This document shows, piece by piece, positions 1-5,657 of a stretch of DNA of 5,657 bases (the stretch's first letter is position 1; every line of letters starts with the position of its first letter). Source of the DNA: an uncultured Bacillota bacterium. Its GTDB lineage: Bacteria > Bacillota_I > Bacilli_A > RFN20 > CAG-826. The stretch spans positions 1-5,657 of the forward strand of contig CASFWS010000073.1 of assembly GCA_949298295.1 (NCBI GenBank), written 5' to 3'. Under the pieces are notes generated by a model. The model saw only the letters and a list, made by a program, of their open reading frames with translations. It made no database searches and was not told the DNA's origin. The translations under genes and the position numbers were made by a program.

Positions 1-498
1 AGCGGGATGTACGGCTCGACATGGTACCAAAGCTCCGACGGCACGCTTTACAAGACCGACTACGCGGTCCTCCTCCTCATGAGCGACGGGTCCTCGCTCT
101 TTGCCGGGCTCGAGAGGGAATCGGGATACCGTACCTCGCTTTACCGTTACGACGGCCACCCCATCGACTACCTTCTCAACAAAACGGGCATGACCTACGC
201 GGCTTCCAGGATCCAATCGGCCGTGGGGTGGGTGAACAATTTCGATCTCACTGATATCGCCGTGGCTTTTACTCCCAGCGAGGACTTTTCCTCCGTTGGG
301 CGAGTGGCTTTCTGCGCTCTTTGGGCGGAGGAAGGGCGAATGGGCAAATGCGTTGTCGATAACGAGCAAATGGAAATCATCGGCGGGCTGAGCGAGGCCG
401 TCTTCGAGGAGCGCATTCCCGTCGAGAGCCTCCGCGAGGAGTACGGGCCGGAATGGGAAAAGGAGCTCCGGAAGGAAGAAGAGGCGTCCGCTTCCTAG
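1..498 (+). CDS. Unrecognised protein, C-terminal part (5' end outside window)
   Basis: The frame is open from the first base and ends at a TAG stop, so at least 165 residues of a longer protein are present. The first ATG in view (position 7) has no Shine-Dalgarno site visible before it, so it is probably internal. I do not recognise the family. The visible part is soluble-looking and rich in Tyr, Ser and Gly. It contains a stretch like YGSTWYQSSDGTLYKTDYAVL and a later DLTDIAVAFTP segment that read as beta strands, and it ends in a charged helical tail (PEWEKELRKEEE). There is no membrane segment and no obvious catalytic motif. It could be the C-terminal domain of an exported or multi-domain protein, but the N-terminus needed to judge that is missing. 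A terminator follows about 60 bp after the stop, so it is probably the last gene of its own transcript and separate from the transporter operon. I am confident it is coding, but the function is unknown. Confidence 0.75.
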   Translation, partial: SGMYGSTWYQSSDGTLYKTDYAVLLLMSDGSSLFAGLERESGYRTSLYRYDGHPIDYLLNKTGMTYAASRIQSAVGWVNNFDLTDIAVAFTPSEDFSSVGRVAFCALWAEEGRMGKCVVDNEQMEIIGGLSEAVFEERIPVESLREEYGPEWEKELRKEEEASAS

Positions 499-557
499 AA
501 AACGAGGGACCGGCTTCCTTCCTTAGGCGGTAGGGGGCTCGGGCCTTTAGCCAAAAC

Positions 558-590
558 GCCCGGCAAAAAGCCGGGCTTTTTGCTATTTTT
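558..590 (+). terminator. Rho-independent terminator after the upstream gene
   Basis: A perfect 7-bp GC-rich stem (GCCCGGC at 558-564, GCCGGGC at 570-576) encloses an AAAAA loop and is followed directly by five T's (577-581). A second, mutually exclusive hairpin can form from the same bases: GCAAAAAGC (563-571) pairs with GCTTTTTGC (575-583) around a 3-nt loop, followed by TATTTTT (584-590). Either fold would end transcripts coming from the upstream gene before the transporter promoter. On the opposite strand the first stem is followed by GTTTT, so weak bidirectional function is possible. Confidence 0.85.
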
Positions 591-648
591 GCCGAAAAGA
601 GAGGCCGTTATTTCGTCGAAGGACCGGCATCTTGGGGCCGGGCACCCC

Positions 649-676
649 TTAACAGATCGAAGATTGTTGCTATCAT
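649..676 (+). promoter_or_regulatory. Promoter of the ABC transporter operon (extended -10)
   Basis: A -35 box TTAACA (649-654, one mismatch to TTGACA) is separated by 16 bp from a -10 box TATCAT (671-676, one mismatch to TATAAT). The -10 is preceded by TGC (668-670), giving an extended -10 element. The expected transcription start is about 682-684. This region is visibly more AT-rich than its surroundings. The position argues that translation starts at 709 rather than 688. No experimental start site is available, so this is a consensus-based prediction. Confidence 0.7.
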
Positions 677-690
677 TTGCTTAGCAAATG
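674..690. promoter_or_regulatory. Candidate operator: perfect 17-bp palindrome over the -10 and start point
   Basis: CATTTGCTTAGCAAATG is a perfect palindrome with 8-bp arms and a single central base. It overlaps the last three bases of the -10 box and is centred on about +1. A dimeric helix-turn-helix repressor bound here would block RNA polymerase. A terminator role is unlikely because it sits at the transcription start and has no T-tract. I do not recognise the motif as the site of a specific regulator family, and no regulator gene is in the window. Confidence 0.6.
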
Positions 691-693
691 TTC

Positions 694-703
694 AGAAGGG
701 GGG
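694..703 (+). promoter_or_regulatory. Ribosome binding site that sets the start at 709
   Basis: The purine run AGAAGGGGGG ends 5 bp before the ATG at 709 and includes an AAGGGG core. It lies downstream of the alternative in-frame ATG at 688, which has no Shine-Dalgarno site of its own and would begin only about 5 nt after the predicted transcript start. This makes 709 the preferred start. Confidence 0.7.
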
Positions 704-708
704 ACGTC

Positions 709-2553
709 ATGGACGCTAGGTCACGGGAATCCGCTTCTTCCTCTTCTAGCGGCTTTTCCTGCAGGGGCCTCTCTTTCCGTTTCGAGGGGTCCTCGCCCCT
801 TTCGTTCCCCGACCTTGAGCTAAAGGCCCCGGGCCTTTATTTCCTCGTCGGCCCCAACGGCTCCGGGAAATCGACTTTCCTCCGCCTTCTTTCCGGCCTT
901 GAGGCCTCCTTCGATGGCAAGGCTTCCCTCTTCGGGGAAGAAAGGCCCTCCGCCTGGGCCGAGATGGCTTCCTACGTGAGCCAAGAGCCGATTGCCTTCG
1001 AAGAGAAAAGCGTTCTCGGCAACCTTCTCCTGCCCACCGGGAAGAAGGGCCTTTCTTATGCCGAGAAGCTCCTTGAAGAGGTCGGCCTCCTTAGCCTCAA
1101 GGAAGAGAAAGCCGCTTCCCTTTCCAGCGGGGAACGGGCCCGCCTTGCCCTCGCGATGGGCCTCTACAAGGATCCCTTCCTCTTATCCGTCGACGAACCC
1201 TTTGCCTATCTCGACATGGACAACCAGAAGCGCCTTCTTCAGATCCTCCAGGAAGAGGGGAAGAAGCGCCTTGTCATCGTCGCTACCCACGAGCTGCCGG
1301 AGGGGCTTGGAAGCGGGGAGGAACTTTCTTCCGCTCCCTTTGCTCTCGTTCGGGAGGCAAGCGGCGGAAAGCTCGATTGTAGGGCCCGGATGGGCCGGGC
1401 TTATGCCCCGCGTATCCCGATGGGGGGCTATGCCGTCATCATGTGCGCCTTCCTTTCCCTCGCCCCGACCCTGCCCTCCCTTTCCTATCCTTTCGATGAC
1501 GGGGGAGCCGGCGCTCTCCTCGAACTGGCCCAGACCCTCTATCTCGAGCACGCCCCGTTTTACGAGGTCGATTCCCTCGAGGCGCCCCTTCTTATCGAGA
1601 TGACGGCCCGGGATTCCGGCTACGGGAAGGATGCCTTCGCCTTCGTGGCTGGGGCCGACCCCGGCTCCTTCGAGACGTTCTATGCCCTCCAAGAGGGGCG
1701 TTACCCTTCATCCCCGGGCGAGTTTATCGTCCCTTCCCTCTTGCTCGAGGACTTCCTGAGGGAGTACTCCTCCCGCGCTTCGCTTCCTTATGAAGAAGCC
1801 GCCTCTTCCTTCCTCGGTGCCAAGGGATCGCTTTTCGACCCGGACCTCACCCCGGTCGGGGTCTACGAAAGCCCGGACCTTTCCGCCCTGGACGGCTTCG
1901 TCATGGCGAAGGCCCTTCGTAACGACGAGCCGGCCTATGTCGCCGCGGCCTACGCATTGGTGACGACGAAGGAAACTCTCCGTTCTTCTTGTGTCGGGCT
2001 GGTTTCACGGGAAAGCTGTCCCGGCGGGGAAGGGGTTGCCTCCGGGCCGGCCCTCACCATCGCCTCGAGCCTAACAAGCGAGCACCCCTCCGCCCTCTCG
2101 ATTCCCTTGCGCGCCCGGCTGAATAATCCCCTCTACGGCCGGAACGACCGGCTTCTCAGTTCCTGGGGTGCCGTGCCTTTCGTCGGCGGCTCCTACCTTC
2201 TCGCCGTCCTTTTCCCGCTGGCCTTCTACCTCGGCTACCGGAACCGCTATTTGGCCCTCCTCATGGTCGGGGCCCCGCGGGCCCGGCTTTTCGCCCGCGG
2301 GACCTTCTACGCCGGCCTTTATGCCCTCGTTTCGGCGGTCGCGGCGCTCCTTATTTCTCTCGCTTGTTCCCTCCTTCCGGGCTTTTTCCTTTCCTCGCTC
2401 TTCGAGACTTCCCTTTTCATGGCCCGCTATGACGGCGCCTTCTTCCTTCTCGCCCTTCCCGCGCCCTTCGTCGGGTTCCTCCTTACCATCCTGGCCTTCC
2501 GCCTCCTGCTCCCGCGCGACGTCATGGCCGCCATCCGGAGGAAGGAAGGATGA
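709..2553 (+). CDS. MacB/FtsX-type ABC transporter half, ATPase fused to permease (subunit A)
   Basis: This 614-residue protein has an N-terminal ABC ATPase followed by a membrane domain, the order and approximate length of MacB. The ATPase shows Walker A GPNGSGKS (48-55), Q-loop YVSQEP with Q92, signature LSSGE (138-142, Ser in place of the usual first Gly), Walker B LLSVDEP with catalytic E163, D-loop YLD (167-169) and switch H194. One helix (about 238-260) leads to an extracytoplasmic domain (about 261-485). Three helices follow (about 489-510, 531-556, 577-601), with an FtsX-like segment LALLMVGAPRARLFARG between the first two of these. The outer domain carries EGRYPSSPGEFIVP (329-342), which resembles the MacB periplasmic core motif, and two cysteines (428, 437) that could form a disulfide. 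No signal peptide is seen. By family, such proteins dimerise in the cytoplasmic membrane and use ATP to drive mechanical movement of the outer domains, for export or for removing toxic compounds. The substrate is unknown. It overlaps the next gene by 4 bp, so the two products probably form a heterodimer. An upstream ATG at 688 would add seven residues and is less likely. Confidence 0.9.
   Translation: MDARSRESASSSSSGFSCRGLSFRFEGSSPLSFPDLELKAPGLYFLVGPNGSGKSTFLRLLSGLEASFDGKASLFGEERPSAWAEMASYVSQEPIAFEEKSVLGNLLLPTGKKGLSYAEKLLEEVGLLSLKEEKAASLSSGERARLALAMGLYKDPFLLSVDEPFAYLDMDNQKRLLQILQEEGKKRLVIVATHELPEGLGSGEELSSAPFALVREASGGKLDCRARMGRAYAPRIPMGGYAVIMCAFLSLAPTLPSLSYPFDDGGAGALLELAQTLYLEHAPFYEVDSLEAPLLIEMTARDSGYGKDAFAFVAGADPGSFETFYALQEGRYPSSPGEFIVPSLLLEDFLREYSSRASLPYEEAASSFLGAKGSLFDPDLTPVGVYESPDLSALDGFVMAKALRNDEPAYVAAAYALVTTKETLRSSCVGLVSRESCPGGEGVASGPALTIASSLTSEHPSALSIPLRARLNNPLYGRNDRLLSSWGAVPFVGGSYLLAVLFPLAFYLGYRNRYLALLMVGAPRARLFARGTFYAGLYALVSAVAALLISLACSLLPGFFLSSLFETSLFMARYDGAFFLLALPAPFVGFLLTILAFRLLLPRDVMAAIRRKEG
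2537..2549 (+). promoter_or_regulatory. Ribosome binding site inside the end of subunit A
   Basis: GGAGG at 2537-2541, followed by further purines (AAGGAAGG), lies 8 bp before the ATG at 2550. It sits within the last codons of the upstream gene. With the ATGA overlap of stop and start, this suggests translational coupling and balanced synthesis of the two subunits. Confidence 0.75.
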
Positions 2554-4544
2554 AAGGCCTCGAGGCCAAGGGCGTTTCCTTCTTCTACCGGAAGAAGAGG
2601 CCCCTCATCGAGAACCTCAGCCTCGCCTTCCCTCGGCGCGGCCTCTATCTCGCCGAAGGGCCCTCCGGAAGCGGGAAGTCGACCCTTTTCTCCCTCCTTC
2701 TCGGCTTCCTTTCCCCGCGGGATGGGAGCATCGAAATCGGCGGGCGCAGCGTCGTTGCCCTCAGGAAGGAAGGGAAGCTCAATGCCTATTTCGCCTACCT
2801 TGGGCCGCGCTCGCATTACCCGGGGTCCTTCTCCTTCCGGAAGCTCGCCGAAGCCTTCCTTGCCGCCGACGAAAGGGAAAAAGCGGACTCCATCCTCGCC
2901 CTTTTCGGGCTCGAGGGCAAAGCCGAGCGCAAGCTTTCCGCCCTCTCCGGCGGGGAGAAAAAGGCCGTCCTCCTTTCCCTTGTCCTCGCCGCGAAAAGCC
3001 CCTACCTTCTTCTCGACGAGCCCTTCTCCTCCCTCGACGGAAGGCGGAAAGGCATTCTCTCACTTCTCCTGAAGAAGGAGCGGGAAGAGCGTTTCGTCCT
3101 TCTCGTGAGCCACGACCGGGAAGTCGACCTAGCTCCCGACGAACGCCTCGTTTTCCCCCTGGCTCCCTCCCAAGTCTATGGCCCTCCCCAAGTCGATGAA
3201 ATCGCGCCGCGGGCCCCCTTTTCGCCCTCGTTCAAGGTTTCCGCCGGCCTTTCCTTCAAGGCCCTCAGGGCCCCTTCCATCCTTGCCTTTTGCCTTTTCC
3301 TCGCGACTTTCCTGTCTTTCGTCTTCGCCTTCCAGTCTTCGGAGGTCCTCAACGCGAAAGCGATACGCCGGACCGGGATGGCGATGAGCGGGGCGGCGGC
3401 TTTCGGCCTCGTTGCCGGCGGCATAGCCGACGAGGAAAACTATGCCGCGGTGCCTGGCGAGGTGATGATGGAAAGCTATTTCAGCTCCGGCAAGACGGTG
3501 GCCGCCTTCGTCCTCGACGGGCTCGAGGAAGAAGGGATTTTCCTCCTGCCCGGTTCCAAGGCCGAGGGAAGCTTCTACCTCGAAGGAACCGAGCTGAACC
3601 TCGCCGCGGCCCCTTCCTTCCCGGCCTTCCCCGGGCTCGGTTCCTTCCTCGATAGCGGCGGGGCGGGGGTCGTCGTTTCCCGTTCCTATTTCCTTTCGAA
3701 TGCCCCTTCGATCATTTCCACGCTTTCCTATGGGGAAAGCGGGCCTTCCGCCCGCCTTTTCCCTTCTTTCGCCCTCGAAAGGGAGCCCGGCGGCTCGTCC
3801 TACGCCTGGAAGACGGTCCGGAGCGCGGAAGACGGCCTTCCCGTCGACCCTGGGCTTAAAGAGGGCATCTCCCTTTCCTTCCTCCCGGAGGGGGAGGGCG
3901 AGGCTTTCTTCAAGGAGGAGCCGATCGCCTATTCCAACGACGGCGGGGACCGGGGGCTTTCCCTTTCCTACTACCGGAAGCTTTCCTTCATCCTCGGCGG
4001 AAGCTACCTCTCGAGCTTTCATAGCGGCTTTTCCTACCTTCCCTACCTCCCCTTCGAGGAGGCCCTTGCCGTCTCCGGGGGCGCCCTTGCGTTGGCCGAT
4101 GTCTATTTGCCGTCGATGATCGTCGGGCTAAGCGACACGGTCTTCCTTGCCAGCGGGGTCATCGGCCTCGTCTCCCTCCTCGTCTATTTCCTTTCCGGCC
4201 TTTCCTTCCCGGAGAAGGGGCATCGCCTCCGCGTCCTTCTCGCCCTGAACGGCGTTTCCGAGCGCTCGGCCGTCCTCGCGAGCCTCTTCCCGGCCTTCCT
4301 TTCCCTCCTTTTGCCGCTCCTTCTTTCCTACCTTGCCGGGGCGGCGGTCTATTTCCCCATCCTTTCTTCCCTCGCCCTCCAAGGGGGCTACCGCCCGAAC
4401 TTTCCCTTCTTCCTTCCCCAATCTGCCATCTATCCTTCCTCAGCCTATCCCTTCTTCGCCTTCTCGCCGTGGTCGCTCCTCCTTTTGCCCTTTGCCTTCC
4501 TTTTGTCCCTCGCGCCCCTCATCCCTTCCAAGAAGGGGGAATAG
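2550..4544 (+). CDS. MacB/FtsX-type ABC transporter half, ATPase fused to permease (subunit B)
   Basis: This 664-residue protein has the same architecture as its upstream neighbour. The ATPase has a candidate A-loop Tyr (Y13), Walker A GPSGSGKS (37-44), canonical signature LSGGE (132-136), Walker B YLLLDEP with E157, D-loop SSLD (160-163) and switch H188. The Q-loop is odd: where subunit A reads AYVSQEP, this protein reads AYLGPRS (82-88), so the conserved Gln appears lost. The membrane domain has one helix (about 241-261), a large outer domain (about 262-527, no cysteines) and three helices (about 530-551, 575-602, 641-659). An FtsX-like cytoplasmic segment RLRVLLALNGVSERSAV follows the second helix. 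The outer domain has no motif I recognise and looks unlike that of subunit A. It is rich in Ser, Gly, Phe and Tyr. The 4-bp overlap and matching topology indicate a heterodimer with subunit A. A MacA-like adaptor is not encoded nearby. Substrate and role are unknown; lipid or lipoprotein export, peptide resistance or FtsX-like signalling are all possible. Confidence 0.9.
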   Translation: MKGLEAKGVSFFYRKKRPLIENLSLAFPRRGLYLAEGPSGSGKSTLFSLLLGFLSPRDGSIEIGGRSVVALRKEGKLNAYFAYLGPRSHYPGSFSFRKLAEAFLAADEREKADSILALFGLEGKAERKLSALSGGEKKAVLLSLVLAAKSPYLLLDEPFSSLDGRRKGILSLLLKKEREERFVLLVSHDREVDLAPDERLVFPLAPSQVYGPPQVDEIAPRAPFSPSFKVSAGLSFKALRAPSILAFCLFLATFLSFVFAFQSSEVLNAKAIRRTGMAMSGAAAFGLVAGGIADEENYAAVPGEVMMESYFSSGKTVAAFVLDGLEEEGIFLLPGSKAEGSFYLEGTELNLAAAPSFPAFPGLGSFLDSGGAGVVVSRSYFLSNAPSIISTLSYGESGPSARLFPSFALEREPGGSSYAWKTVRSAEDGLPVDPGLKEGISLSFLPEGEGEAFFKEEPIAYSNDGGDRGLSLSYYRKLSFILGGSYLSSFHSGFSYLPYLPFEEALAVSGGALALADVYLPSMIVGLSDTVFLASGVIGLVSLLVYFLSGLSFPEKGHRLRVLLALNGVSERSAVLASLFPAFLSLLLPLLLSYLAGAAVYFPILSSLALQGGYRPNFPFFLPQSAIYPSSAYPFFAFSPWSLLLLPFAFLLSLAPLIPSKKGE

Positions 4545-4555
4545 GCCCGTCCCTA

Positions 4556-4584
4556 TTTATCTTCCGGCGGCGAAAGGCTAAAAT
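4556..4584 (+). promoter_or_regulatory. Probable promoter of pnp
   Basis: A -10 box TAAAAT (4579-4584, one mismatch to consensus) has a weak -35 TTTATC (4556-4561) 17 bp upstream. The predicted start is near 4590-4592, giving a leader of about 25 nt. The -10 lies inside a short inverted repeat, AGGCT (4575-4579) and AGCCT (4586-4590). No terminator is seen between the transporter stop and pnp, so read-through from the operon could also contribute. Confidence 0.45.
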
Positions 4585-4594
4585 CAGCCTCGTT

Positions 4595-4611
4595 AAGGAA
4601 AAAGGAAAAAG
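4595..4611 (+). promoter_or_regulatory. Ribosome binding site of pnp
   Basis: A purine-only run with two AAGGA-type cores (AAGGA at 4595-4599 and again at 4602-4606) precedes the ATG at 4615. The second core is 8 nt from the start codon, a normal spacing. The A-rich tract should also keep the initiation region unstructured, fitting an efficiently translated housekeeping gene. Confidence 0.65.
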
Positions 4612-4614
4612 ACA

Positions 4615-5657
4615 ATGAAGAAAACCTTCGAAATCGATTTCGCCGGGCGCCATCTAATCGTCGAGACCGGCGAGATCGCCAAGCAAGCCGACGGGGCCGC
4701 CCTCGTCCGCTTCGGGGAAACCGTCACCCTTTCCACGGCCGTCGCGAGCGACAAGCCGCGGGACGGGGATTTCTTCCCCCTCACCGTCGACTACATCGAG
4801 AAAATGTATGCCGGCGGAAGGATCCCGCAGTCCTTCCTCCGCCGGGAAGGCCGCCCGGATACCCACGGGACCCTTTCGGCCCGCCTCATCGACCGGCCGA
4901 TCCGCCCCCTCTTCCCGGAAGGCTTCCGCAACGACGTCCAAGTCGTCAACATGGTCCTCTCGTGCGACCCTGACAACAGCCCGGAGATGAGCGCCATGCT
5001 CGGGGCCTCGATCGCCCTTTCGATCTCCGACATCCCTTTTGATGGCCCGATTGCCGGGGTCCGTATCGGCCGCGTCGACGGAAAGCTCATCGTCGACCCG
5101 AGTGTCGAGGAAGAGGCGAAGAGCGACATCGACCTCACCGTCGCCGGCACCAAGGACGCCATCATGATGGTCGAGGGCGGGGCCGACCAAGTGCCCGAGG
5201 AAGAGATGCTCGACGCCATCATGTTTGCCCACGAGGCCATCAAGGAACTTTGCGCCTTCGAGGAGAAGATCGTCGCCGAGGTCGGGAAGGAAAAGCGCCA
5301 TTTCGATCTCTATGAGCCCGACCCCCTCATCAAGGAAGACATCGAGAAGCGGATCGGCGAGCGGATGGTCAAGGCCATCTCCATCTTCGACAAGCTCGAG
5401 CGCCAGCGCGCCATCGACGCCCTCGAAGACGAGATCCGCGCCGATTACGACGGGCGGAAGTACGAGACCGAGAAAGTCCATGCCAAGACGATGAGCATGG
5501 TCAACGACATCCTCGAGCACATGGTGGCCGCCGAGGTCCGGCGCCTCATCACCGAGGAAAAGATCCGTCCCGACGGCCGGAAGGTCGACGAGATCCGCCC
5601 CCTCGATGCCCAGATCGACCTCCTCCCGCGGGCCCACGGCTCCGGCCTCTTCACCCG
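4615..5657 (+). CDS. pnp: Polyribonucleotide nucleotidyltransferase (PNPase), N-terminal half, cut by window end
   Basis: The frame is open from the ATG to the window edge, giving 347 complete codons of a protein usually about 700 residues long. PNPase degrades RNA 3' to 5' using phosphate, releasing nucleoside diphosphates. It acts as a trimer in the cytoplasm, often with RNase E/Y-type decay machinery. The first RNase PH-like domain (about 4-210) includes FFPLTVDYIEKMYAGGRIP (53-71), the RNA-binding RREGRP (76-81), and RLIDRPIRPLFPEGFRNDVQVV (90-111). The all-helical linker region follows (about 235-320). The second RNase PH domain has just begun, with RPDGRKVDEIRPLD and LLPRAHGSGLFT at the very end. 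The catalytic aspartates of the second core and the KH and S1 RNA-binding domains lie outside the window. The family's usual IPGSFFRREGRPSE reads IPQSFLRREGRPDT here, a local variation. The usual rpsO neighbour is not directly upstream. Confidence 0.97.
   Translation, partial: MKKTFEIDFAGRHLIVETGEIAKQADGAALVRFGETVTLSTAVASDKPRDGDFFPLTVDYIEKMYAGGRIPQSFLRREGRPDTHGTLSARLIDRPIRPLFPEGFRNDVQVVNMVLSCDPDNSPEMSAMLGASIALSISDIPFDGPIAGVRIGRVDGKLIVDPSVEEEAKSDIDLTVAGTKDAIMMVEGGADQVPEEEMLDAIMFAHEAIKELCAFEEKIVAEVGKEKRHFDLYEPDPLIKEDIEKRIGERMVKAISIFDKLERQRAIDALEDEIRADYDGRKYETEKVHAKTMSMVNDILEHMVAAEVRRLITEEKIRPDGRKVDEIRPLDAQIDLLPRAHGSGLFT

Noticed and set aside
634..648. GGGG/CCCC inverted repeat upstream of the promoter as a second terminator
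   Set aside because: The stem is only 4 bp with a 7-nt loop and has no T-tract after it. It is likely to be chance in GC-rich DNA.
499..687. Riboswitch or small RNA in the intergenic region
   Set aside because: The predicted transcript starts near 683, leaving a leader of only about 26 nt, too short for a riboswitch. No known RNA motif was seen.
2550..2553. Possible frameshift splitting one long transporter gene
   Set aside because: Each half has a complete ATPase and membrane domain, and the ATGA junction has its own ribosome site, so these are two genes.
2168..3199. 343-residue + strand frame spanning the junction of the two ABC genes
   Set aside because: It is Ser/Pro/Arg-rich and runs out of frame across two well-supported ABC proteins. 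It is a GC-rich shadow frame.
3129..4022. 297-residue open frame on the minus strand opposite subunit B
   Set aside because: It is a low-complexity Glu/Gly/Arg-rich translation produced by the pyrimidine-rich coding strand. There is no ribosome site or recognisable domain.
4654..5637. 327-residue open frame on the minus strand opposite pnp
   Set aside because: The + strand frame is unmistakable PNPase. The antisense frame is rich in Asp, Leu, Gly and Val, as expected from reading GTC/CTC/ATC/GAC codons backwards, and shows no family motif.
1..5657. CRISPR arrays, tRNA/rRNA genes, insertion sequences
   Set aside because: No spaced direct repeats, cloverleaf, transposase or terminal inverted repeats were seen in reading the window.

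Overview
This is a GC-rich bacterial window, roughly 60-65% G+C by eye. All genes lie on the + strand. The organism cannot be named from the sequence alone. Strong purine-rich Shine-Dalgarno sites, a sigma70/SigA-type extended -10 promoter, an intrinsic terminator and two MacB-like ATPase-permease genes with no membrane-fusion partner in view fit a Gram-positive relative, such as an unusually GC-rich Bacillota/Bacilli lineage. That is a low-confidence inference.

Layout: (1) 1-498 is the 3' end of an unrecognised gene. (2) 499-687 is an intergenic region with a hairpin terminator, then an extended -10 promoter whose -10 and expected start point are covered by a perfect 17-bp palindrome, a good operator candidate. 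(3) 709-2553 and 2550-4544 are two ABC transporter half-proteins. Each has an N-terminal ATPase fused to a four-helix FtsX/MacB-type membrane domain with a large extracytoplasmic domain. Their reading frames overlap by 4 bp (ATGA). (4) 4545-4614 is a 70-nt gap with a probable promoter. (5) From 4615 to the window end lies the first half of pnp (polynucleotide phosphorylase), cut off by the window edge.

How they work together: the two ABC genes look like a translationally coupled two-gene operon encoding a heterodimeric type VII (MacB/FtsX-like) transporter. Transporters of this class usually move substrates or transmit force across the membrane rather than importing nutrients; the substrate here is unknown. 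The two halves are not equivalent. The second has lost the Q-loop glutamine, and only the first has a MacB-like motif and a cysteine pair in its outer domain. The palindrome suggests the operon is repressed by an unseen regulator. pnp is a housekeeping RNA-decay gene and probably has its own promoter.

I do not see a clearly new multi-gene system. The best leads are the operator candidate and the asymmetric, substrate-unknown transporter pair.
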